Positions 56,784 to 64,000 of a stretch of 64,000 nucleotides of DNA are shown piece by piece. The stretch spans positions 4,520,501 through 4,584,500 of the forward strand of contig NC_015276.1 in assembly GCF_000192865.1 (NCBI RefSeq). The letters run 5' to 3'. The translations under genes were made by a program, and so were the position numbers. The notes beneath the pieces were generated by a model that saw only the letters and a program-made list of their open reading frames with translations, was not told the origin of the DNA and ran no database searches. Origin of the DNA: Marinomonas mediterranea MMB-1 (GTDB lineage: Bacteria > Pseudomonadota > Gammaproteobacteria > Pseudomonadales > Marinomonadaceae). Each line of letters starts with the position of its first letter. Position 1 is the first letter of the stretch.

Positions 56784-58865
56784 ATGCAGACAGGATTAGA
56801 CACACAAGATATCAAGGAGCTTAAAGGCGTCGGCGGTGCGATGGCGGATAAGCTCGCTAAACTCCATTTGCACACGGTTCAGGATTTACTGTTTCATCTG
56901 CCGATTCGGTATCAAGATCGCACAACCGTCGTCCCAATTGGGCAACTTCGATTCGGCGACGAAGCCGTCATCGAAGGCAAGGTGATTGGTTGCGAGATCA
57001 AAATGGGCAAACGTCGTAGCCTAATTTGTCGCGTCAAAGATATGACTGGCACCCTCAGCTTGCGCTTTTTTCACTTTTCCGCTGCCCAAAAAAAGCAGCT
57101 CGAAAACAGCGAGAAAGTACGCTGCTTTGGCGAGATCCGTCGTGGCAGTACAGGGTTTGAGATGTACCACCCAGAGTACAGTTCAATCGAAGAAGACGAT
57201 ACGCTCAGTGGGCAACAACAGCTAACGCCAATCTATCCGCTAACCGATGGTTTAACGCAAAACAAAATTCGCGGTTTGTGCGAACAGGCTCTGGAGCGCT
57301 TAACACCTTTCAACCTGCAAGAATGGCTTCCCGATGCAATCTTAAATCAATTTAGCCTGCCCGCTCTTGCAGAAGCGATTCAGTTTCTACACCACCCAGA
57401 TAAAGGCGTAAACCTCGCTCAACTTAAAGCAGGTGCTCATCCCGCTCAGTATCGCCTGTCCTTCGAAGAGCTACTAGCGCACCAATTATCACTCATAGGT
57501 AAACGTATTAAAGCCAAAGAAGATAAAGCCATCGCGGTGACGGAAGCCGGTAACTTGACTCAACAGTTACTCGATCAACTGCCGTTTTCACCCACCGGAG
57601 CTCAAAGTCGCGTCTTCTCAGAGGTACTTGCAGATATGAGCAGCGGCCACCCGATGCTGAGACTTGTTCAGGGCGATGTGGGCTCAGGCAAAACACTGGT
57701 TGCAGGTATGACGGCTGCCGCCGTGGTTCAAAAAGGTTATCAAGTTGCGATTATGGCACCCACCGAAATACTGGCGGAGCAACATTATCTGAATTTCAAA
57801 AATTGGTTCGAGCCGCTTGATGTGCCCATCGCTTGGATGATTGGCAAACTCAAAGGCAAACAGCGTGACGCAGAGCTTTTAAAGATTAAATCGGGCGAGG
57901 CAAAAATCGTCGTCGGCACGCATGCGCTTTTTCAAGATACAGTCACGTTTCATAATCTTGCGCTGGCAATCATTGATGAGCAACATCGATTCGGCGTACA
58001 CCAGAGAATGGCGCTTCGTGAAAAAGGCTTACAAGCTGGCTTCCAACCGCATCAACTCATCATGACCGCAACGCCTATTCCAAGAACACTCGCCATGTCA
58101 GCGTATGCGGATTTAGATTGCTCTATCATAGATGAGTTACCACCCGGTCGAACGCCCATCAATACAATTGTCGTGTCTGACCAAAGACGCCCCGAAGTGA
58201 TCGATAGAGTTCGCAACGCCTGCACAGAAGGCCGTCAAGCATACTGGGTATGTACCCTAATCGAAGAGTCCGAAGCCTTGCAGTGTCAAGCCGCAGAAGA
58301 CACGGCATTACTGCTTCAGGAGCAACTGACCAACCTAAAGGTAGGCTTGGTTCACGGGCGTCTGAAAGCACAGGAAAAAGCCGATATTATGGCGCTTTTC
58401 AAAGCGGGCGAGATTGATTTATTGGTCGCTACTACCGTCATCGAAGTGGGCGTTGATGTACCTAACTCCAGCCTGATGGTCATTGAAAACCCTGAACGCT
58501 TAGGTCTAGCGCAACTCCATCAGTTACGTGGCCGCGTGGGTCGTGGCACCACTGCCAGCCATTGTGTGCTGTTGTACAAAGCGCCTCTGGGGCAACAAGG
58601 CAAAGAACGACTCAGCACCATGCGAGAGCATACTGATGGCTTTAAGATTGCCGAGAAAGACCTTGAGCTGCGTGGCCCAGGCGAGCTACTAGGCACACGC
58701 CAAACTGGTTTGCTGGAGTTCAAAGTCGCCGACCTACAAAGAGATAAAGGACTGCTCACGGATGTTCAATCCGCAGCACTGCTTCTTTATCAATCCTACC
58801 CTCAACACGTCTCGCCACTGTTGCAGCGTTGGCTTCCTAATCAAAGCCAATATTTAAATGTATAA
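56784..58865 (+). CDS. recG: ATP-dependent DNA helicase RecG
   Basis: This 693-residue protein has the N-terminal wedge domain (OB fold; about 60-150), then superfamily-2 helicase motifs: I GDVGSGKTLVAG near 300, Ia APTEILAEQH, II DEQHRFG near 405, III MTATPIPRT near 430, and the C-terminal lobe with VIEVGVDVPN near 555 and QLRGRVGRG near 580. RecG remodels stalled forks and Holliday junctions. It is complete. Confidence 0.96.
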   Translation: MQTGLDTQDIKELKGVGGAMADKLAKLHLHTVQDLLFHLPIRYQDRTTVVPIGQLRFGDEAVIEGKVIGCEIKMGKRRSLICRVKDMTGTLSLRFFHFSAAQKKQLENSEKVRCFGEIRRGSTGFEMYHPEYSSIEEDDTLSGQQQLTPIYPLTDGLTQNKIRGLCEQALERLTPFNLQEWLPDAILNQFSLPALAEAIQFLHHPDKGVNLAQLKAGAHPAQYRLSFEELLAHQLSLIGKRIKAKEDKAIAVTEAGNLTQQLLDQLPFSPTGAQSRVFSEVLADMSSGHPMLRLVQGDVGSGKTLVAGMTAAAVVQKGYQVAIMAPTEILAEQHYLNFKNWFEPLDVPIAWMIGKLKGKQRDAELLKIKSGEAKIVVGTHALFQDTVTFHNLALAIIDEQHRFGVHQRMALREKGLQAGFQPHQLIMTATPIPRTLAMSAYADLDCSIIDELPPGRTPINTIVVSDQRRPEVIDRVRNACTEGRQAYWVCTLIEESEALQCQAAEDTALLLQEQLTNLKVGLVHGRLKAQEKADIMALFKAGEIDLLVATTVIEVGVDVPNSSLMVIENPERLGLAQLHQLRGRVGRGTTASHCVLLYKAPLGQQGKERLSTMREHTDGFKIAEKDLELRGPGELLGTRQTGLLEFKVADLQRDKGLLTDVQSAALLLYQSYPQHVSPLLQRWLPNQSQYLNV

Positions 58866-59053
58866 CACCTCAAAAAGAAGCGTTTTGCGTCCTTCTAAAC
58901 TTCAAATATAGGTTAAAATTTAACCCCTTTGTCACGCTTTCAGGCTACTATATGTCCTGTGCAGTCAGACGTCGCACCTACGGAAGCCGCGAGTCACCCT
59001 CTTAGCTTTCTTGATGCATTTGGTAGAACAACAATGTAATTGAGGATTCCAAA

Positions 59054-59860
59054 TTGAATACACTTTCCACCCCTTTAAACGATGATAGTCGAGCACTGAT
59101 GAAGCTGCAGTTAGAAGGTCAGTGCGGGTACAAACAGGGAAAAGACCGAGTTCTAATTAATATAGAGCGTGTCAGTAGCCACAGAGAATTAAACAACCTC
59201 AGCGGCACTGTTTCCATACAGCTGCGAGCGTATCGTCAACATCAGCACCGTGACGATCAATCCTGTCTGCTCGCTTCAACGACAATTGGACAAATAAATG
59301 GCCAACACTATTTAGAAAATTGTCTTTATGATCTCATTTATACCGCACCCTCTGCGGGCACTTGGGACATCAGCCTAGAAATTCGCGAGTGGGATGGAGC
59401 AGGTTATGTGCTCTGCGATCAAGTTAATTTCCCAATCCCAATGCACATCGACTTTCAGCCAACAACGATTGAAAACGTCATTGAGCTTCCTCTCAAAAAA
59501 GAAGTACCAAAACCGCTTCCATCTGAAAAAACATCAGACATCGGCCCAGCAAGCTCAAACACGACAAACACGGACATTCCCCCGTGTGAAACCATCTCAA
59601 CAGAGACCTCGGACTCCGTCAAACCCGAGAAGGGCCTGAAAGCAAACAAGAAAAAAGAAAAGCGTACGGATTCACCTGAGGTAACACTCATCAATCACTG
59701 CTCAACCGATGACATCCTTGAAGTGAAGGGGCTCTCCAAAAAAGTAGCAAAAGAAATTGTTCAAAATCGTCCCTTCAAAAAATGGAAAGAGCTACTAGAC
59801 GTTAAGGGAGTGGGGCCTAAATTACTGGAAAGAATTAAAAAAGCGCTGAAAGGAAGTTAG
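59054..59860 (+). CDS. Helix-hairpin-helix (ComEA-like) protein with a novel N-terminal domain
   Basis: This 268-residue cytoplasmic protein starts at TTG 59054, which has GAGG nine bases upstream. Residues 1-140 are beta-rich and unfamiliar (SVSIQLRAYRQ, TWDISLEIREWDG). Residues 145-210 are a Pro/Thr/Lys-rich linker ending in a Lys-rich patch. The last 55 form two helix-hairpin-helix motifs (DDILEVKGLSKKVAKEIVQN and LLDVKGVGPKLLERIKKAL), as in ComEA-type DNA-binding domains. There is no signal peptide, unlike ComEA. It may bind DNA non-specifically; its role is unknown. Confidence 0.6.
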   Translation: MNTLSTPLNDDSRALMKLQLEGQCGYKQGKDRVLINIERVSSHRELNNLSGTVSIQLRAYRQHQHRDDQSCLLASTTIGQINGQHYLENCLYDLIYTAPSAGTWDISLEIREWDGAGYVLCDQVNFPIPMHIDFQPTTIENVIELPLKKEVPKPLPSEKTSDIGPASSNTTNTDIPPCETISTETSDSVKPEKGLKANKKKEKRTDSPEVTLINHCSTDDILEVKGLSKKVAKEIVQNRPFKKWKELLDVKGVGPKLLERIKKALKGS

Positions 59861-59898
59861 TACAAAATAAAAATGTGCGGATAAAATAGAGCTAGAAC

Positions 59899-59943
59899 AG
59901 TGAAAGGTACGAAGATTACGGCTAATAATCGTACCTTTCCACT
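59899..59943. terminator. Strong convergent hairpin between the HhH gene and lrp
   Basis: agtgaaaggtacga and tcgtacctttccact pair over 14 bp with a single bulged base and a 16-nt loop, midway between convergent genes. It is a likely bidirectional terminator, though the T tract is short. Confidence 0.6.
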
Positions 59944-59998
59944 TAACCTACAACCCTAACACTGATATAGAAGGGTCGTTCTTCACATTCCCATAAAA

Positions 59999-60475
59999 TT
60001 AGGGAATCTTAACAACCGTTGTATTCTTTACTTCTTCCATCGCAACATAAGTACGAGATTCACGCACATGCGGCAACGTTAGCAACGTCTCGCCTAACAA
60101 CCTTCGATAGGCGTCCATATTGGACACTCGTGCTTTTAATAAATATTCAAAATCACCAGCGATAAGGTGACATTCCAGTACTTCTGGTATTTCCGAGACT
60201 GACTCTTTGAATTCAAGAAAGCCTTCAGGAGAGGTGGTTTTAAGACGAATCTCAACAAACACCAATAAACCTGCGTCAACCTTTTTGGGGTCAACCAGTG
60301 CGCAATAGCCTGTGATATAACCATTACGTTCTAAACGTCTTACCCTTTCAAGGCAAGGCGTCGCACTTAGCCCAACGCGGCTAGCGAGTTCAACATTAGA
60401 AAGACGACCATTAATTTGAAGTTCTCGTAGGATCTTCTTGTCTAGCCTATCTAGAGGCTTCGCGGAAGTTTCCAT
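59999..60475 (-). CDS. lrp: Lrp-type leucine-responsive regulator
   Basis: This 158-residue protein has the AsnC/Lrp helix-turn-helix at about 10-60 (LDRLDKKILRELQINGRLSN, VGLSATPCLERVRRLERNGY) and the RAM ligand domain (VECHLIAGDFEYLLKARV-like strand near 105). Conservation with E. coli Lrp is high at the recognition helix. AAGGAG is 12 bases upstream. It is divergent from the amino-acid transporter operon and could regulate it. Confidence 0.88.
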   Translation of the reverse strand: METSAKPLDRLDKKILRELQINGRLSNVELASRVGLSATPCLERVRRLERNGYITGYCALVDPKKVDAGLLVFVEIRLKTTSPEGFLEFKESVSEIPEVLECHLIAGDFEYLLKARVSNMDAYRRLLGETLLTLPHVRESRTYVAMEEVKNTTVVKIP

Positions 60476-61057
60476 TAATCACGGGGCTCCTTAAATTATG
60501 ATCTATATAACATTAATATAGATTCGGACCTTTGAACTTTTGTTTTCTTATTCTTTGAGAGAGTAAGTCTAACATGAGCGAGTCTGAAAACAGAAAACCC
60601 ATTACCTTAAATAAAACAAGGTTTTAAACATACCTCCGCACCAATATCGAACAAAAACAAACCTCAGCACCAAAAAAAGGCAAAAAAGTCGTAATGAGGC
60701 ACTTTTTTTCTACTAAACTAACGTTTCATGCACCAATATATAACAAGCATAGGAGAGCAAATAACTAATATATAAAAACTATCAAAGAAAAACTTTTAGT
60801 AGACTTTAAGAAAAAGAATGTGCAAAAAAGTCGAAACTTCCCCTAATTTTTTTACACTTTCCTCTTGACTCTAGCCTACAAAAAGTCGTTCTATAAAGTG
60901 AAGTGAGGATCTCATAGAAGATTCCACTGGAAAATATACAAAAAAACAATAACTCTAATTTTGGCAAACAATTTGCTTAACAAGCTCACAAGGTTGTAAA
61001 AGCCGTTTTTGCTAAAAAAGATAATATATACAAAAGAAACGCCTGGGAGGCTCTTAA
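60476..61057. promoter_or_regulatory. Long control region between lrp and aapJ
   Basis: 582 AT-rich bp. It contains three GCACCAA half-sites (60638, 60667, 60730) resembling half of the NtrC site; three CAAAAA(A)GTCG repeats (60681, 60823, 60879); and a sigma-54 promoter at 60961. CTGGGAGG serves as the aapJ ribosome site. The region is long for a simple promoter, suggesting several regulators (NtrC, Lrp). Confidence 0.65.
60961..60978 (+). promoter_or_regulatory. Sigma-54 promoter of aapJ
   Basis: ttggcaaacaatttgctt carries TGGCA and TTGCT with the GG and GC dinucleotides exactly 12 bp apart, the RpoN -24/-12 spacing. A start near 60988 would leave about 70 nt of leader before aapJ. Nitrogen control through NtrC is the usual logic for such transporters. 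Confidence 0.75.
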
Positions 61058-62080
61058 ATGAAATCGAATATGAGTAAAATCCTTACCACTGCTGCAATCG
61101 CAGCGACAGTAAGCGCAACTGCTGGTGCAGCAACTTTAGACGACGTAAAATCTAAAGGCTTCATTCAGTGTGGTGTGAGCCAAGGTGTTCCTGGTTTCTC
61201 AAACGCTGATGAAGCAGGTAACTGGTCTGGTATCGATGTTGACGCTTGTCGCGCTGCTGCTGCTGCAGTATTTGGTGATGCTCAAGCTGTTAAATTCACA
61301 CCTCTATCAGCGAAAGAACGTTTCACTGCACTTCAGTCTGGCGAGATCGACATGCTATCTCGTAACACGACTTGGACTTACACGCGTGATACTGCGCTGG
61401 GTCTAGATTTTACTGCGGTAAACTTCTATGACGGTCAGGGTTTCATGGTTCGTAACGACCTAGGTGTTACTTCTGCGATGGAACTTGACGGTGCAACTGT
61501 TTGTACTGAGCAAGGTACAACAACTGAGCTAAACATGGCGGACTTCTTCCGTAAGCACGGTTTGTCTTACGTTCCTGTTATCGTTCAAAAAGCAGACGAA
61601 GCACTAGCAGCATACGCTTCTGGTCGTTGTGATGTTTTCACGACTGATAAATCTGGTCTAGCAGCACACCGTTCAAAACTTGCTGATCCAAGTGCACACG
61701 TTATCCTTCCAGAAACAATCTCTAAAGAGCCTCTAGGTCCTGTTGTTCGTCACGGCGACAACCAATGGAAAGACATCGTAACTTGGGCAATGTTCGTACA
61801 AGTTAACGCTGAAGAAATGGGTATTTCTTCTAAAAACGTTGCGAAAATCAAAGCTGAATCTAAAGACCCTGCGATCCGTCGTCTTCTAGGCGCTGAAGGT
61901 AACATGGGTGAGTCTCTAGGTCTTGGTGCTGATTGGGCATACGATATCATCGCTGAAGTAGGTAACTACGGCGAAGTATTTGAAAACAACGTTGGTCCAA
62001 ACACTCCTGTAGGTCTACCTCGCGGTATTAACAACCTATGGACTGAAGGCGGCGTAATGTACGCTCCACCAGTTCGTTAA
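61058..62080 (+). CDS. aapJ: General L-amino-acid ABC transporter, substrate-binding protein AapJ
   Basis: This 340-residue periplasmic protein has a signal peptide (ILTTAAIAATVSATAGA). It has the Aap/BztA hallmarks: IQCGVSQGVPGFSNADEAG near 33, GIDVDACRAAAAAVFG near 55, LSRNTTWTYTRDT near 105, and WAMFVQVNAEEMG near 248. Codon choice is visibly biased to a narrow set, as expected for an abundant protein. It is the first gene of aapJQM(P). A stable stem-loop after it may raise its level over the permeases. Confidence 0.94.
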   Translation: MKSNMSKILTTAAIAATVSATAGAATLDDVKSKGFIQCGVSQGVPGFSNADEAGNWSGIDVDACRAAAAAVFGDAQAVKFTPLSAKERFTALQSGEIDMLSRNTTWTYTRDTALGLDFTAVNFYDGQGFMVRNDLGVTSAMELDGATVCTEQGTTTELNMADFFRKHGLSYVPVIVQKADEALAAYASGRCDVFTTDKSGLAAHRSKLADPSAHVILPETISKEPLGPVVRHGDNQWKDIVTWAMFVQVNAEEMGISSKNVAKIKAESKDPAIRRLLGAEGNMGESLGLGADWAYDIIAEVGNYGEVFENNVGPNTPVGLPRGINNLWTEGGVMYAPPVR

Positions 62081-62102
62081 TACCCTTTAAGTCTACCTAT
62101 AT

Positions 62103-62166
62103 ACTGGCGCAGCCACTTTAGTAAAATATCCAGCATGGATTCACCTCTTAAGTGCTCTGCGCCAGT
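62103..62166 (+). promoter_or_regulatory. Stem-loop between aapJ and aapQ
   Basis: actggcgcag (62103-62112) and ctgcgccagt (62157-62166) form a perfect 10-bp stem. The 44-nt interior holds smaller stems (cactt/aagtg and atcca/tggat). No T tract follows. It fits an intercistronic structure that stabilises the upstream message. Confidence 0.65.
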
Positions 62167-62213
62167 CTTGTTTCTGAAACACATCTGACGAGCATATCAC
62201 TGCCTGAACCAAG

Positions 62214-63386
62214 ATGAGCGAAAATACTAATACGAATACGAGCTTCTTGAATGACGCGGGCAATCGCGCCCTAATCTTTCAAGCCGTTCTGTTGGCTGTA
62301 GTCGTCTTTGTTGGATATTATTTATTCAGCAATCTACAAGCTAACCTTGAAACACGCGGGATATCTACTGGTTTCTCATTTTTGAATGAACCAGCGGGCT
62401 TCCCAGTCCTGATCCACCTAATTGAATATACTGAAGCAGATACATACGGCCGAGCATTTGCTGTAGCCCTTATCAATACGTTTGTAATCTCTTTGCTCGG
62501 TATTATTTTAGCGACCGTTATCGGCGTCATAATGGGCCTCGCACGCCTGTCCAACAACTGGCTGGTTGCAAGACTAGCAACTGTTTACATTGAGACATTG
62601 CGTAATATTCCATTATTGCTGCAAATGTTCTTCTGGTACTTTGCCGTTTTGGCTGCCATGCCACACCCTCGCAATAGTATTGTGTTCGGTGATTTCTTTA
62701 TCAACAAACGCGGCATCTACTCACCAAACCCACAGTTCCAAGACGGTTCTGGCTTTGTATTAGCAGCCTTCTTGCTTTCTATCGTGGGTGCATTTTTTAT
62801 TGTTCGCTGGGCCAAAGCGCGTCAAAAAGCGACAGGTAATTGGTTCCCTGCCTATTGGGCCTCTTTTGGTACCATTATTGGTGTCACCTTACTTGCTTTT
62901 GTTGTTACCGGTTTCCCTGTTGAATTCGATCTACCGTCTAAAAGTCGCTTCAATGTGACGGGTGGCATGGTATTAGTACCTGAATTTGTCGCGGTGCTTA
63001 TTGCACTGTCTACATACACGGGTTCTTTTATTGCAGAGATCGTACGTGCAGGCATCTTATCTGTAAACTGGGGACAAACCGAAGCATCACGCTCATTAGG
63101 TTTACCAGACGGCAAAACTCAGCGCCTTATCGTATTACCTCAAGCGTTACGCGTTATCATTCCCCCTCTTACTAGCCAATATCTAAACCTAGCGAAAAAC
63201 TCTTCTTTAGGTGCAGCGATTGCCTACCCTGAACTGGTTGCAGTTGTTATGGGTACGACCCTGAACCAAACGGGTCAAGCAATCGAAACCATTGGCTTAT
63301 GTATGCTTGTTTACGGTTCTTTGAGCTTATCTATCTCGCTCTTTATGAACTGGTACAACAAACGTATGTCTTTAGTAGAACGTTAA
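62214..63386 (+). CDS. aapQ: Amino-acid ABC transporter permease AapQ
   Basis: This 390-residue polytopic permease is of the HisM/AapQ type. The EAA loop that contacts the ATPase reads EIVRAGILSVNWGQTEASRS, then LGLPDGKTQRLIVLPQALR (about 280-320). The long insertion between helices (residues 150-230) is typical of the Aap subfamily. It is followed after 13 bp by aapM with an AAGGAGG ribosome site. Confidence 0.93.
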   Translation: MSENTNTNTSFLNDAGNRALIFQAVLLAVVVFVGYYLFSNLQANLETRGISTGFSFLNEPAGFPVLIHLIEYTEADTYGRAFAVALINTFVISLLGIILATVIGVIMGLARLSNNWLVARLATVYIETLRNIPLLLQMFFWYFAVLAAMPHPRNSIVFGDFFINKRGIYSPNPQFQDGSGFVLAAFLLSIVGAFFIVRWAKARQKATGNWFPAYWASFGTIIGVTLLAFVVTGFPVEFDLPSKSRFNVTGGMVLVPEFVAVLIALSTYTGSFIAEIVRAGILSVNWGQTEASRSLGLPDGKTQRLIVLPQALRVIIPPLTSQYLNLAKNSSLGAAIAYPELVAVVMGTTLNQTGQAIETIGLCMLVYGSLSLSISLFMNWYNKRMSLVER

Positions 63387-63399
63387 GGAGGCTATTATC

Positions 63400-64000
63400 A
63401 TGGCGATCGAATTTAAACCATCTCCAAGCCTCCCACCACCGTCTGATTCGGTAGGTCCGGTAGCTTGGGTTCGAGCAAACTTTTTCTCTTCTCCTTTGAA
63501 TATTGCTCTGACTTTGTTCAGCGTATATGTTCTGTATTTGATGATCCCACCTGTTTTACAGTGGGGATTTCTTGATGCAACGTGGGAAGGATCTTCCAAA
63601 GCAGCGTGTACAGCAGGCGGCGCATGTTGGGCTTTCATCGGGGCGTACTTTGAGCAATTTATGTACGGCCTGTACCCTGAAACTGAGTACTGGCGCATCA
63701 ACCTCGCATTGATCTTACTCATTGTGCTTGTTGGTATGTTTGCGATAAAAGCGGTTAACAAGCTTTTCTTGTCAATTGCAATTATCGTGGTGTACCCAAT
63801 TGTTGCTTTTATATTGTTCTCTGGCGGCATGTTCGGCCTTGAGACAGTTGAAACATCAAACTGGGGCGGACTGTTCCTAACAACCTTACTTGGGGTTGTC
63901 GGTATTGTTGCCTCTTTCCCTCTTGGTGTGCTTCTAGCATTGGGTCGTCGTTCTAACATGCCGATTGTTAAATCAGTATGTGTTGTATTCATCGAAACCA
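63400..64000 (+). CDS. aapM: Amino-acid ABC transporter permease AapM (cut by the window end)
   Basis: The ATG at 63400 follows AAGGAGGCTATTATC. About 200 residues are visible: a Pro-rich N terminus, SSPLNIALTLFSVYVLYLMI as the first helix, CTAGGACWAFIGAYF, a family signature of AapM/BztC, and further helices to LLALGRRSNMPIVKSVC. The EAA loop lies beyond the window. AapP (ATPase) is expected next. Confidence 0.92.
   Translation, partial: MAIEFKPSPSLPPPSDSVGPVAWVRANFFSSPLNIALTLFSVYVLYLMIPPVLQWGFLDATWEGSSKAACTAGGACWAFIGAYFEQFMYGLYPETEYWRINLALILLIVLVGMFAIKAVNKLFLSIAIIVVYPIVAFILFSGGMFGLETVETSNWGGLFLTTLLGVVGIVASFPLGVLLALGRRSNMPIVKSVCVVFIET

Overview
The window looks like chromosomal DNA of a marine gammaproteobacterium. 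The closest match I can name from memory is Marinomonas, specifically M. mediterranea. The reasons are the gmk-rpoZ-spoT and recG housekeeping block, an Aap-type amino-acid transporter, moderate GC, and above all a complete bmp (brominated marine pyrroles/phenols) gene set, which is known from Marinomonas mediterranea and Pseudoalteromonas. No database search was possible, so every identification rests on motifs, gene order and remembered family knowledge.

Region 1 (1-774) is a decayed edge. It holds a frameshifted TrmH/SpoU-family RNA methyltransferase pseudogene, a 148-bp element with perfect 15-bp terminal inverted repeats inserted at its 3' end, and what looks like the basic C-terminal tail of another RNA-processing protein.

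Region 2 (775-13725) is the bmp cluster. bmp10-bmp9-bmp8 (ferredoxin reductase, ferredoxin, AhpD-like debrominase) run leftward. bmp1-bmp2-permease-bmp3-bmp4-bmp5-bmp6-bmp7 run rightward. Bmp4 loads proline on the carrier domain of Bmp1, Bmp3 oxidises it to pyrrolyl, Bmp2 brominates it and the Bmp1 thioesterase releases it. Bmp6 makes 4-hydroxybenzoate from chorismate, Bmp5 brominates and decarboxylates it, and the P450 Bmp7 (fed by Bmp9/Bmp10) couples the halogenated units. A LuxR-type regulator faces the end of the cluster.

Region 3 (14.1-19.9 kb) is a TetR / adaptor / RND-pump module bounded by two directly repeated IS5-like terminal sequences. A TTAATC-N4-GATTA palindrome lies upstream of both tetR and the LuxR-type gene, which suggests that export and production are linked.

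Region 4 (20.2-32.9 kb) is the best candidate for something poorly described. It is an operon of a TadG-like protein with a degraded vWA metal site, a 1675-residue double-propeller/cadherin-like surface protein carrying an N-terminal LEQRMMFDAA motif, a TolC-like lipoprotein, two HlyD-type adaptors (one with an apparent GAF-like domain), and an M50 protease fused to a lipoyl/HlyD-like domain. No ABC ATPase is present.

Region 5 (32.9-45.7 kb) is a convergent two-component system followed by a complete Flp/Tad pilus operon (flp, cpaA, cpaB, cpaC, cpaD, tadZ, tadA, tadB, tadC, tadD, tadE, tadF) with no tadG. The tadG-like gene instead heads region 4. Fur-box-like sequences occur before the Tad operon and two-component system, and weaker ones before region 4.

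Region 6 (45.7-51.1 kb) holds a YbaN-like gene with a heme oxygenase, a secreted esterase, a small membrane protein, an AraC regulator and a CynX-type MFS transporter. Region 7 (51.2-60.5 kb) is housekeeping: gmk, rpoZ, spoT, ridA, an SDR, oxyR, recG, a helix-hairpin-helix protein and lrp. Region 8 (60.5-64 kb) starts the aap operon behind a clear sigma-54 promoter with NtrC-like half sites; aapM runs off the window.
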